Of a DNA stretch of 64,000 bases, positions 1-8,906 are shown piece after piece. The first letter of the stretch is position 1, and every line of letters starts with the position of its first letter. The notes beneath the pieces were generated by a model. It was not told the DNA's origin. It worked only from the letters and a program-made list of their open reading frames with translations, and searched no databases. Source of the stretch: CANLBN01 sp034111645. Lineage in GTDB: Bacteria > Pseudomonadota > Gammaproteobacteria > Pseudomonadales > Cellvibrionaceae. Both the position numbers and the translations under genes were made by a program. Location: positions 1 through 64,000 of the forward strand of contig JAWUWW010000022.1 of NCBI GenBank assembly GCA_034111645.1, read 5' to 3'.

Positions 1-3000
1 GAGCGTGAGTAGTCGGCACTAATGGTCGGGCCACCGGCGGCACCATACACGGTTTGTGCAATACGAATACTGGCTTGTTCGGTTTTTGTGTTAAAGCTGT
101 TGTCGTCTTTGCTGGCTTCTATGGTTAACTCACCCGTGCCGATATTTATGGTGTCGCTGGCCTGTAAGTGGCTGCCAGTAATTTGGGTCGCGGTTTGGGT
201 GATATCGCTGTTATTACCGGTTTGAATGGTGATGTTGTTACCCGCGAGGTCACTACCCCGTGAGACTTCGCTATGGGTATCGGTTTCGGTCTTAGAGGCT
301 TCTAGGTCAATTTGTACACCGGCGTTAAAGCCCCATGTCGCCACACTGGCCGCGCCTGCTGCCGTTTGCTGCACTAACAATGTCGTTTTACTCACGAGGT
401 TAGCCGCCGCTAAAACAATGCCTGCTTGATACCACTCTTTATCGGATTCTACTTCACCGATTAGGCTGTTAAGTTCAACAATGTCGTCGTATAGCAAACC
501 CGGTTCTTTATTGTTGTAGTCGGTTTGTAGTTGATCTCGTTGCGTTTTGAGTAAGGCGAGGTCTTTTTCGTATTTACGGTAATCTTCTTTAGCGGTTTTG
601 ACTTGCTTAGCCGCGTCTTTGACGGCTTCGGCCGCTTTAACGATTTCTACCGCTTGGTGCTGCACGACAAAGCTGATTTCACCTTTACCGTGCACTTCAT
701 CTACTTGAGTATCGCTAACTTCGGCGGTTTCTTTAATGGTGACATCACCACCCGCTAAAAGACTCGCGTCGCCTTGTTGGTTATTATCCGCATCAGCAAT
801 GATATCTGATCCAGTAATGGCGATATCGCCCACGGAATCTAATGTTAGGTTGTTGTTAGCCACTAACTGACTAGCGCGGTGATTAGTGCTGCCGGTTTGC
901 GTATCCACCTTATCGTAAGTGGCTTTGGCGATAGATAGCTTCGCTTGGCCATCACCTAAAGAATCGGCGAGGGCTTCGACATCGACCAACTGTTCAACAA
1001 TATCGCTGAACCCCACTTTAACGGTGGTTTCGTTGCTATAGCTATCTGAGGTGGATTGCGCGCTTTCTACCACAATATCGCCAATATCAGTGGTGACGTT
1101 GATATTGTTCCCAGCGGTGATATCGGAACCCACTACGCGTGCACGACCGGAATTAATAGTGACATTACCACCCGCACTAACGTCACTACCTACAACGGTA
1201 GAGGTGGTCGAACCACTCATTTTATCGGTGCGTTCATAGACGCTCGATAAACTACTGAGAAATTTGGTTTCTTTTGACCACGTTTGCGCTTGTTCTAGTG
1301 CTTGATCGGCAGTGATAATTAAGTCATCGACGGCGGTTAAGTTAATATCGCCGCCACTGCTGAGATCCGAACCAATCACCGCAATGCTAGAACCAGAAAT
1401 AAGGTTTAAATCCCGAGTGTTGGCTGCAATCTCGCTTTTTTGGATTAACTCGGCACGGTTGATACTACCAGTACTTTTTGAGCTCAATCCGCCAAAGCCT
1501 TTCTTATGGGTCTCTTCGCGACTAAAGCTAATTTCTTTTTTATCCGCAATAGTGACACTCTCACCCGCTATCGCAACTTGATTTTCAGCACTAAGCTCGC
1601 TACCAATAACAGTGACATCACCGCTGTCGGCATTAGCAGTCACACTGCCATCGTTATTTATCGTGCTATTAATGGTGAGATTGTTACCTGCCGTAAGATC
1701 ACCGCCCACGTTACGTGTGGCAAAGCTTTCTTTAATGGTGGTTTTACTGCGTCCCCATGATTTTTTCTTTTTGATCTGAGAATATTGATAACTCTCGTCT
1801 TGTGCTGCCTGGATGTTAATATCGTTTTCTGCGGATAAGATGATGTCCGCACCTCCGGCTGCCGTTGCTCCATAGATGTTGAGTTCATCGCCTGCATTAA
1901 TAGTCACGTTATCGCCTGCGTTAAGTCTCACACCTTCGTTCTTTAAAGAACGATTGATAAACGCATAACCCCCGCCATGTACGTGGCTGTTGAGTTTATT
2001 TTCAGCCGTAGTGAGCGTAATATTCTCACCCTCTAACTGTAGTGACTGATCCGTGTTGACACCCGCACCGCGTAGAAGCAAATCACCACCCGCGAGTAAG
2101 TTAACATCTCCCTTAGCATCAATCTGGCTAGTGACTTCATTTTGACTAGAGTAAGTCATACCTCGTCCACTACGACGATCTGTCTCTACAATGGTATCCA
2201 CGACTAACTGATTGTTGGCTTGTAAAGTGGTATCACCAGAACTGTTATTTTCTATAGCGACACCTGAAAACGCGGCATTGCGCCCAGCAGCAATATTGAG
2301 CTGACTAGACGCCCCTCCATTACCTGCTGTTAAGCGACCCCTGCGTGTCATGTAGCGATAGTATGCGCCATCAGCTTGGGTGGTTTCTTCTTGTTGAGAG
2401 CGCACAGCAATATCCCTACCTGCATTAAGAATAAGGTCGCCACTTGTTTGCCATTGACTGCCTTCAAGGGTGATATCATCGTCTGCACTCACAGACACAC
2501 GGGATGCTTGTAAACGCCCCCCTATATCTTGAACATTTTGGGCATTCACTTGTATAGCATTGCGAGCAAACAGCGAACCACCGTTAGAGAAATTGGTGTT
2601 AGTGATGTCAATATTATTCGCTGAGATCAAAGAGCCTGAGGGCAATAAATCGCCATCATTCACTAAGGCATATACTTTCGGCACCAGTACTTGTTGTGTG
2701 CCGCCATTGGCCAAGGCGATCTCTTGCTCTTCAAGCCATACAATATCGCTAGTCAATTGCGACATTTGCTCCGCACTCAATCGAATGCCCGGGCGTATAT
2801 TATGCGCTTGCGCGAATGTAATACCGTTATCTAGTAATGCACGATACTGTGTCTCATCGTCACTGTAATTATTTAAAAAGCGATACCCTGTTAAGGCTAC
2901 GATTTGATCACGCACGACACGCTGTTCATAGAAACCATCACCAAGACGCTTATTTGTTACATCTGGAGACTTTGCTAATTGATCGGTCACATAAGATGAT

Positions 3001-5900
3001 GATAACCATTGGCGACTATCGGTGAATTGCGCATCTGTTTCTACCAAATAAGTGGCATCTGGAGAGGCGTTTTCTGAAAAAAGACTGCTGGTCGTATTAA
3101 CATCAATACCCGCCAATGTGCGCGTATTACTATCTACACCTCCAGCCCCTGCGTTTTGATTGCTCACATTTAGAATAGCGTTATCGTCTATATCTAGACC
3201 ATTGGTCTTATCGTTATTGCCTTCGAATATAGGGGCGAGTAGTGTAAAGGTAGAGGATGTTATGCGTGTGTAAGGATGAGTCACCACAACAGTGCTACAT
3301 TTTTTCTTGCCGTACCAAGTTCTTGAACAACTCTGATAGGAATAGCCAGAGTGCCTTTCAGTCACCACTTCTTCACCATCGGTTCCTTTATTCTCAAAAT
3401 TTGAGCCTATACGAGTCAGATTGCCTCCAGCCGTTATTTCGCTATTGATACTATTTAATGTTTCAACATTAAAAGTGCTATCGCCACCCGAAATTAAGCG
3501 GCTTGGCGCCGCTCTAACCTTCTCTTCTTTCCAAATCTCACGCCACGTGCGTGAATCAACCACTTCATTAGGCTGCCTTTTGGATTCTTTTTCAAAATAA
3601 AGGTCAATATTGTCTAATGTGTTCGCGGTAATGGTTAAATTATTTAATGCTTCAATCGTTGCACTAGCATTGGTGATCGTATTGGCCTTACCCGTTGCTT
3701 GACCATCGCTATCAATATCAGCACCGATATCCATATCCCCAGCACTGTAAATAGTCGAGCCATCACGGTTATCTAGTGTGGTCACACCAATATCTAACTC
3801 TGTACGAGCGGCAATGACTGCCGACTTATCGCCTTCTTTATGGTTGTCTACTGTTTCTGCATCAATAATGATGTGGTCGCCATAAATACGCCCCGCGCCA
3901 TAGTTAAGCAGTGTTTCAGTATCGACACGAGTATCACCACTGCTATTGACTAAGCCACGGTTAGTGAAGGTATCACTGACGGATATTTGAGTATCAACAC
4001 CTGATATCTCAGACGTTTCAGATTGGGATAATGTCGCGGTAGTCACGGCATTAAGACCACTGCTGGCTTTTATGAGTCCTTCGCTGTTATCAATAGATAG
4101 ATCTGCTCTGACTTGTGTGATATCGGCGGCAATTTGGCCATCGGTATTGTCTATGGTATCCGCAGTAATAGTGACGGTATCGCCGACAATACCTTTCGTT
4201 AGTATGTATTGAAGTTGCTTCTCATCGTTTGCATCAAGAATGAAATTTCCATCGTCATCGCTTAGATAAATGGGGTTTCCATTATCATCGGCGAGCACAA
4301 TCGCGCGTCGGGTGAGGGTGTTGCTTATTGTGGCGGCAACAATATCGACCGCGCCATTCGATTCAATAAAGCCTTCATCATTTTGTAATGTGCCCGCTCC
4401 CACATCAAGGGTGATATCTTCTTGTGCTCTTAGTGAGCCTTCTCTGTTATCTATGTTCTCTGCATTAATCGTGAGCGCTTTATTAGTAATCACTTCTCCT
4501 TGGCGGTTATCGATATCCCCTATTACGGCGAGTTCAACATCCCCTGTTGCTGTGAGTTCGATATTACCTACTGCCCCGATATAACCACTGCTGTTTGTAA
4601 TGCTCGCGCTGGCAATATCGATATTGCCAGCGGCTCCAATAGTGCCCTGAGCATTGTCTATATTCTGAGCATCTGTTGTGAAATTGCCATCTACGGTAAC
4701 GTGACCATTACTAAGAATACTGCCCGACTGGTTAATTAGATCGCCATCGGTGTTTATCGCTATATCCGACAAAGCGGTTATCGCCCCATTCGTATTGAGC
4801 ACGTTTTCAGCCGTTATTGATATACCTGAATCAGAGTGAATTTCGCCATCAGTATTATCTATATCATTGGTTGCAGATAGCGTTATATTACCTGCACTCA
4901 CAATGACATTGATATTCTCCAAGCGCCCATCAACAGACAGGGTAAATTCACCCACTGATGCGCCAATTTCACCGGCGTTGCGCACGCCTACACCGTCTTC
5001 GGTACCGACTAAACGAATCACGTTGGCATACATGCCACCCAATGCCGATACATCTATCGCAAAATTCGGTTGGCCTGATCCGCTACCTAACTCGGTGACA
5101 CTATTGTTGCTCGCCGTAACCTGATTAGTGCCAGTGGTGATTTGTAAGTCTTGCGCCCAAATACCGGCATTAACCTCAACCGAGCGTGATATTAAGTGGG
5201 TAAAGTTACTACCGGTGGCATCTAGGCCATCGCCATTAATGCTAATGGTGCCATCATTTACTCGATAGGCGTCGATGGTATTGCCATTAAAAATAACATC
5301 GCCGGTGGTAAGTACGGTTTGGTTAGCATTAATAAAACCACAACCTGAGCAACTAATGCCTGCAGGGTTGGCGAAGATAATATCGGCGCGACTACCCGCG
5401 ACTTCGATATGACCGTTCAGTAAGCTAGGGTTGGTGGAATTGACTTCGTTCAAGATGACAGTCGCACTACCTCCCGCTAAATATGGGTTAGCGCTAACCA
5501 AACCACCCAACTGGGTGGTGGTGTTAGTGCGGGAGTTATTTAGAATCGCACCTTGTGCATCCACATCGAATTGGCTGTATTGGTTACGTGATACACCCCC
5601 TGCCGTAGGAGTTTGAATATTCACTTGGGGTAAACCGTTAGCGGTGTTTAAGATCGTGGCCTGTTGACTGGCAGGGGCATTGGGATCAGCGATAATATCT
5701 GCCCATAACGGCGCACTAAATACTAAATGACCAAGGGCAAAGAATAAGCGCAATGGCGATAGTGTGGCTGTTAACGCTACTGCTTGCCTTTGTTGTAACG
5801 GGCGACGACCCGTCTTTTGTCGGGTTTTGGCGATTTCGCCCACGACAACCCATAATCCTTTTGTGGTGTTAAATAATAAACGGTAAATACCCTGATTCAT
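1..5900 (-). CDS. cdiA: Filamentous haemagglutinin / CdiA-type TpsA exoprotein (partial, C-terminus off window)
   Basis: Giant secreted protein of the two-partner secretion family; at least 1,966 codons are open and the frame is still open at the left edge. It starts with a long ESPR-type leader (MNQGIYRLLFN near residues 1-11) and a hydrophobic stretch ending in a likely signal-peptidase site near residue 67 (APLWA/DII). The TPS domain follows with the hallmark NPAGISCSGCGF (178-189). After it come hundreds of residues of degenerate beta-helix repeats (GxIxAxGDIxI style), a non-repetitive part (about 850-1120) with a Cys/Lys-rich loop CSRTWYGKKKCS, and a helical, coiled-coil-like insert near residues 1720-1815. 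The gene lies 15 bp after the acyltransferase gene and is last in the visible operon. Family membership is clear. Calling it CdiA rather than a plain adhesin is inference from the operon; the diagnostic toxin tip and immunity gene would lie off the left edge. Confidence 0.9.
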   Translation of the reverse strand, partial: MNQGIYRLLFNTTKGLWVVVGEIAKTRQKTGRRPLQQRQAVALTATLSPLRLFFALGHLVFSAPLWADIIADPNAPASQQATILNTANGLPQVNIQTPTAGGVSRNQYSQFDVDAQGAILNNSRTNTTTQLGGLVSANPYLAGGSATVILNEVNSTNPSLLNGHIEVAGSRADIIFANPAGISCSGCGFINANQTVLTTGDVIFNGNTIDAYRVNDGTISINGDGLDATGSNFTHLISRSVEVNAGIWAQDLQITTGTNQVTASNNSVTELGSGSGQPNFAIDVSALGGMYANVIRLVGTEDGVGVRNAGEIGASVGEFTLSVDGRLENINVIVSAGNITLSATNDIDNTDGEIHSDSGISITAENVLNTNGAITALSDIAINTDGDLINQSGSILSNGHVTVDGNFTTDAQNIDNAQGTIGAAGNIDIASASITNSSGYIGAVGNIELTATGDVELAVIGDIDNRQGEVITNKALTINAENIDNREGSLRAQEDITLDVGAGTLQNDEGFIESNGAVDIVAATISNTLTRRAIVLADDNGNPIYLSDDDGNFILDANDEKQLQYILTKGIVGDTVTITADTIDNTDGQIAADITQVRADLSIDNSEGLIKASSGLNAVTTATLSQSETSEISGVDTQISVSDTFTNRGLVNSSGDTRVDTETLLNYGAGRIYGDHIIIDAETVDNHKEGDKSAVIAARTELDIGVTTLDNRDGSTIYSAGDMDIGADIDSDGQATGKANTITNASATIEALNNLTITANTLDNIDLYFEKESKRQPNEVVDSRTWREIWKEEKVRAAPSRLISGGDSTFNVETLNSINSEITAGGNLTRIGSNFENKGTDGEEVVTERHSGYSYQSCSRTWYGKKKCSTVVVTHPYTRITSSTFTLLAPIFEGNNDKTNGLDIDDNAILNVSNQNAGAGGVDSNTRTLAGIDVNTTSSLFSENASPDATYLVETDAQFTDSRQWLSSSYVTDQLAKSPDVTNKRLGDGFYEQRVVRDQIVALTGYRFLNNYSDDETQYRALLDNGITFAQAHNIRPGIRLSAEQMSQLTSDIVWLEEQEIALANGGTQQVLVPKVYALVNDGDLLPSGSLISANNIDITNTNFSNGGSLFARNAIQVNAQNVQDIGGRLQASRVSVSADDDITLEGSQWQTSGDLILNAGRDIAVRSQQEETTQADGAYYRYMTRRGRLTAGNGGASSQLNIAAGRNAAFSGVAIENNSSGDTTLQANNQLVVDTIVETDRRSGRGMTYSSQNEVTSQIDAKGDVNLLAGGDLLLRGAGVNTDQSLQLEGENITLTTAENKLNSHVHGGGYAFINRSLKNEGVRLNAGDNVTINAGDELNIYGATAAGGADIILSAENDINIQAAQDESYQYSQIKKKKSWGRSKTTIKESFATRNVGGDLTAGNNLTINSTINNDGSVTANADSGDVTVIGSELSAENQVAIAGESVTIADKKEISFSREETHKKGFGGLSSKSTGSINRAELIQKSEIAANTRDLNLISGSSIAVIGSDLSSGGDINLTAVDDLIITADQALEQAQTWSKETKFLSSLSSVYERTDKMSGSTTSTVVGSDVSAGGNVTINSGRARVVGSDITAGNNINVTTDIGDIVVESAQSTSDSYSNETTVKVGFSDIVEQLVDVEALADSLGDGQAKLSIAKATYDKVDTQTGSTNHRASQLVANNNLTLDSVGDIAITGSDIIADADNNQQGDASLLAGGDVTIKETAEVSDTQVDEVHGKGEISFVVQHQAVEIVKAAEAVKDAAKQVKTAKEDYRKYEKDLALLKTQRDQLQTDYNNKEPGLLYDDIVELNSLIGEVESDKEWYQAGIVLAAANLVSKTTLLVQQTAAGAASVATWGFNAGVQIDLEASKTETDTHSEVSRGSDLAGNNITIQTGNNSDITQTATQITGSHLQASDTINIGTGELTIEASKDDNSFNTKTEQASIRIAQTVYGAAGGPTISADYSR

Positions 5901-5915
5901 TTGAAAGCCTGCAAT

Positions 5916-6470
5916 TTAATTGTAATTCTTTGTTGCTGTTTTTCGTTTGACTGGAAACCTACGATTCCAATCACAAAATTCTTCACGAGACACATTATTG
6001 CCTCTGTTGGCAATTACTCTCATGCCTCTCTCTGCACCCCTATGATGCAAATGACGAAAACATTGATTTGCCAATAGATGGCGATACACTAATTTTTTCG
6101 CCGCTACTGTATGCCCAAAAGGGGCAACCCAATCCAAAATCCACATGCGCTCTCCTCCGACCCAATCTTCAAACTTCATCAATTTTTTTGGCTCGTGAAT
6201 ATAACTGTATTCAGATTCTTCGGATAAATATGCCCAGGACAAATAAAAAACAGGCTGATCCTGCTCCAGAACCAATACAAATTGCTGATTAACAATGGCT
6301 GGAAATAATAAATTCGGCAAAAAACCTATAGGAATTTCACTATGTATTTTTGAGTGAGTCCACAACCATAAAACGGCCCCAATCACTTGCGACTCAACAT
6401 AGTCTGAGCCTTCTATTAGTGAAGGGGCTATCAGTTTACTGTCTTTGTCAAAAAACTTAATAGAACTCAT
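5916..6470 (-). CDS. cdiC: HlyC-family toxin-activating lysine acyltransferase (CdiC-like)
   Basis: 184 residues, close to HlyC length. HlyC-family enzymes transfer a fatty acyl group from acyl-ACP to internal lysines of a protein toxin in the cytoplasm. The alignable core is plain: GAVLWLWTHSKIH carries the catalytic histidine (H43, HlyC H23 equivalent), then FPAI, YLSWAYLSEESEY and EDWVGGERMWILDWVAPFG with the conserved aspartate (D113, HlyC D92 equivalent). The start codon overlaps the transporter stop by one base (TAATG), and the stop lies 15 bp before the haemagglutinin gene, so the three genes are surely co-transcribed. HlyC homologues normally serve RTX toxins. Here the only plausible substrate is the TpsA protein, as in class IV cdiBCAI loci of E. 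coli, where CdiC lipidates CdiA. The role is inferred from order; the family call is firm. Confidence 0.88.
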   Translation of the reverse strand: MSSIKFFDKDSKLIAPSLIEGSDYVESQVIGAVLWLWTHSKIHSEIPIGFLPNLLFPAIVNQQFVLVLEQDQPVFYLSWAYLSEESEYSYIHEPKKLMKFEDWVGGERMWILDWVAPFGHTVAAKKLVYRHLLANQCFRHLHHRGAERGMRVIANRGNNVSREEFCDWNRRFPVKRKTATKNYN

Positions 6471-8260
6471 TAGTACACCCAGTTAAGCGAGAATTGCACG
6501 ACACCACTATCGGTATTAAAACCTTCCGGTTTGTTGAGTGATCGTCCTGCTAATAGGTCGTATGACAAGCGGCCAAAGAATGTGCCTTTAAAACCTATAA
6601 CCGCGCCTGTTAATTCATTGCCCAGCTGGGATGCTTCTGAAAAACCACCGACTTTGCCGTAATCCACACCGAGGTAAATCGAATGGGCTGAACCGCCTAA
6701 ATTCATGGTGAGATCATTTCTCACTAGCCAACCAGTCTCGGATAGCAAGGTGTTTTCACCATCAAAGCCTCTGACGGTATAGCGGCCGCCAATGCTAAAG
6801 CGATCTTGGGTAACTAATCGTTCCCGGGTATATTGCTTGCGCCATTCAGTGCTGTATTGAAAACGTTGATTGACCAGTGTAAACGGCACATTAAGCTGTA
6901 GATTGGCTTTGAAAATTTGAGGGCGAGATGCACCTTCACCAAAGGCATCTTCAGGTGCCGCTAAGGCACCAAAGGCACCGGTACCACGGCGATAGGTGAT
7001 AGCGCCGCTAAAAGTCGCTTGCTGGACAAATTGACGATAGCTGGCATTGAGCTCAATCCCAGCCGTTCGACGACGTTGTGGAAAGACTTCGGCATCGTTA
7101 ATAAAGTTCTTGGAATCGCGATACCAGGTGTTTAGCCCTAACGTCAGCTTGCGTATCTTATCGCGATAAACGAGCCGTGAAATATCCAGGTTAGCATTAC
7201 GACTTTCACCACGGTATTGGTAGTCCACAAACGCGCCTTGAATGGTTTGAAAATAGCCACTTTGACTTGCGTTTAATGCGATATTCCAATAACCAAAAGG
7301 AACCGAATAGCCAAAACTATAAGAGTCGGTACCGCCCTTCAACGGCTCTGCACCACCGACATCATGACCGATGGATAAGGTTGTTATATCGTGTAAGCCA
7401 AACAAATTATCGTAAGAAAACGATGCGCTACCTTGCAGCTCGCCGGTCGATTCTGTGCCGCTATTATTCAACGACAATACGGTTCTCAACGGAAAACCTT
7501 GTTCCCAGGTAATATCTAGATCACTATCGCCAGGTTGGGCGTTTTCACCCGTTGCAGGCACGATATTAATATCGGCGGTGACGCTGGGTAAGCGTCGCAT
7601 CGACTCTAAGGCTTGCTCGATATCCCGTAAATTGAGTAGCTGATTGCTGTTCATCGGCAGCACATTAGCGCGCTTTTTTTGATCTGAAAACCGAATGTCG
7701 CTCACCACACCAGGGATCAGCGTTAAGGTCAGCACACCCGAACTTAACTCTTGCGAGCCCGCCACAATACGTGAAGTGACATAGCCTTTTTCGATTAATT
7801 GGTTTTGCAGACGCGCCATGACATTGTTAATGCTCACAGAACCCATACAGCGCCCTAAAACGTAATTTTTATTCGCTTCGAGTAATGCGTAAGCTGATTC
7901 ATATTCCCCGCCTAATTCGTTTTTCATCTCTTTACTAAACGACCGATAAAACCGATCCAACAACCCTGAAAATTCCGACAGACGTTGTCCAGCCAGCGCA
8001 ATATCGTCGATCACAAAACAAGGGGATTCATCGGGGGGAAACATGATCGCCGCGGTCGCCATCGACGGACGATCTATGCGTACATCAACATCGTCTTTTA
8101 ATAGCAACTCTTGTTGCTGACGCTGCTCTTGCTCTCGAATTAACTGCCTTGCAGCTGCGCCTTCGGGTATAACTTGCGCATAACTTACTGACGCAAAAAT
8201 GACTAAACAAAAACCAAAAACTCTGCACCGCCATACCATAGCAATTGATTCCAACAACAT
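6470..8260 (-). CDS. cdiB: Two-partner secretion outer-membrane transporter (FhaC/ShlB/CdiB family)
   Basis: 596 residues, typical for TpsB Omp85-type beta-barrel transporters that export one cognate TpsA protein. Residues 1-29 form a signal peptide ending SVSYAQ. POTRA-type sequence follows, with the characteristic GYVTSRIV and LSSGVLTLTLIPG motifs, then a C-terminal beta-barrel rich in alternating aromatic strands. The L6-loop motif VRGF lies in FSIGGRYTVRGFDGE, and the chain ends VQFSLNWVY with the terminal aromatic residue expected of outer-membrane barrels. The gene is first in the cdiB-cdiC-cdiA operon and shares one base with the acyltransferase start. The start used is the upstream ATG at 8260. 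An internal ATG at 8239 (residue 8) would still leave a good signal peptide and cannot be excluded. Confidence 0.92.
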   Translation of the reverse strand: MLLESIAMVWRCRVFGFCLVIFASVSYAQVIPEGAAARQLIREQEQRQQQELLLKDDVDVRIDRPSMATAAIMFPPDESPCFVIDDIALAGQRLSEFSGLLDRFYRSFSKEMKNELGGEYESAYALLEANKNYVLGRCMGSVSINNVMARLQNQLIEKGYVTSRIVAGSQELSSGVLTLTLIPGVVSDIRFSDQKKRANVLPMNSNQLLNLRDIEQALESMRRLPSVTADINIVPATGENAQPGDSDLDITWEQGFPLRTVLSLNNSGTESTGELQGSASFSYDNLFGLHDITTLSIGHDVGGAEPLKGGTDSYSFGYSVPFGYWNIALNASQSGYFQTIQGAFVDYQYRGESRNANLDISRLVYRDKIRKLTLGLNTWYRDSKNFINDAEVFPQRRRTAGIELNASYRQFVQQATFSGAITYRRGTGAFGALAAPEDAFGEGASRPQIFKANLQLNVPFTLVNQRFQYSTEWRKQYTRERLVTQDRFSIGGRYTVRGFDGENTLLSETGWLVRNDLTMNLGGSAHSIYLGVDYGKVGGFSEASQLGNELTGAVIGFKGTFFGRLSYDLLAGRSLNKPEGFNTDSGVVQFSLNWVY

Positions 8261-8306
8261 AACAGAAAATTAAATATAAGTACCAATTGGCAGCTAAGAA
8301 GAGGGG

Positions 8307-8334
8307 AATTAATACATAGCTCCCGTATTGTCAA
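8307..8334 (-). promoter_or_regulatory. Candidate sigma-70 promoter of the cdiBCA operon
   Basis: On the minus strand a perfect TTGACA (8329-8334) is followed after about 15-17 bases by an AT-rich ATTAAT/TTAATT -10-like hexamer near 8307-8313, roughly 50 bp before the cdiB ATG. Recognised by eye only; the -10 is imperfect. Confidence 0.4.
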
Positions 8335-8601
8335 ATAAATAACTTATTTATTTTAATTTTATATAAACTTAATGTCGCGCCGTAAATATGGCACTCAATA
8401 AAAAAGGTAATAGGTAGTGTGGGGATTAAAAAAACAATCACAGGAATTTAAGATTAATCGCTGCGGCCTGGTTGTTGTTTTGGCTTAGCTTATTTTTTAA
8501 AGGGGCGATAAAGGTTTCAACGGGTATATATTTTAGGCCGCAACGTTCAAACGTTTCTGCCTTTTACCCTAAATACCTTAGATGAATAGTTGCGAGGGTG
8601 A

Positions 8602-8643
8602 CTACAGTGTGGAATCTACAGTGTTGAGTCTACCGTGAGTTTT
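8602..8643 (+). repeat. Three 14-bp tandem direct repeats
   Basis: Successive 14-base units begin at 8602 (CTACAGTGTGGAAT), 8616 (CTACAGTGTTGAGT) and 8630 (CTACCGTGAGTTTT). The first two differ at two positions and the third is more diverged. They lie about 340 bp upstream of cdiB. The spacing resembles iterated protein-binding sites, but no binding protein is known. Confidence 0.6.
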
Positions 8644-8906
8644 TTCGGCAACTTCGTAGCGGTCCCAAAAGGTACCGTCAAAAGGGTAGGAAGCGTTAGG
8701 TTCTGTGCCTTAGGCAGCCGCAGTAGTGTTGGCTGCGGTATTTAAGGTTACCAACCGCTAAATTTATTTAATGGTTTTTCTAATAAAGTCTGTTTCTAGT
8801 TTTTATTATATTTACGCGACATTTCTACAGCATAAGAGATGGCCTTCTCTAATAAGTCCGTTTAATGTACGCTGTCCAAGACTTATTTTTTTAGTCTTAA
8901 ATTTTT

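Larger units (their letters stand above)
8261..8906. other. 646-bp gene-free spacer between the cdi locus and the reductase gene
   Basis: I see no convincing gene. The first 80 bp hold the likely cdiB promoter. About 8440-8760 is visibly richer in G+C than its flanks. It contains the 14-bp tandem repeats at 8602-8643 and two mutually exclusive 6-bp stems around 8714-8738 (GCAGCC/GGCTGC or CCGCAG/CTGCGG). On the minus strand roughly 8605-8708 stays open for about 36 codons with protein-like composition (a stretch FDGTFWDRYEVAEK) but lacks a start codon. It may be a decayed gene remnant or the edge of an acquired segment. Confidence 0.5.

Noticed and set aside
1..5900. Many plus-strand ORFs of 60-100 codons opposite the haemagglutinin
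   Set aside because: They lack family motifs and mirror the repeat codons of the real gene on the other strand.
8605..8708. Open, protein-like stretch (FDGTFWDRY) on the minus strand before cdiB
   Set aside because: No start codon and only about 36 codons between stops; kept as spacer content and not as a gene.
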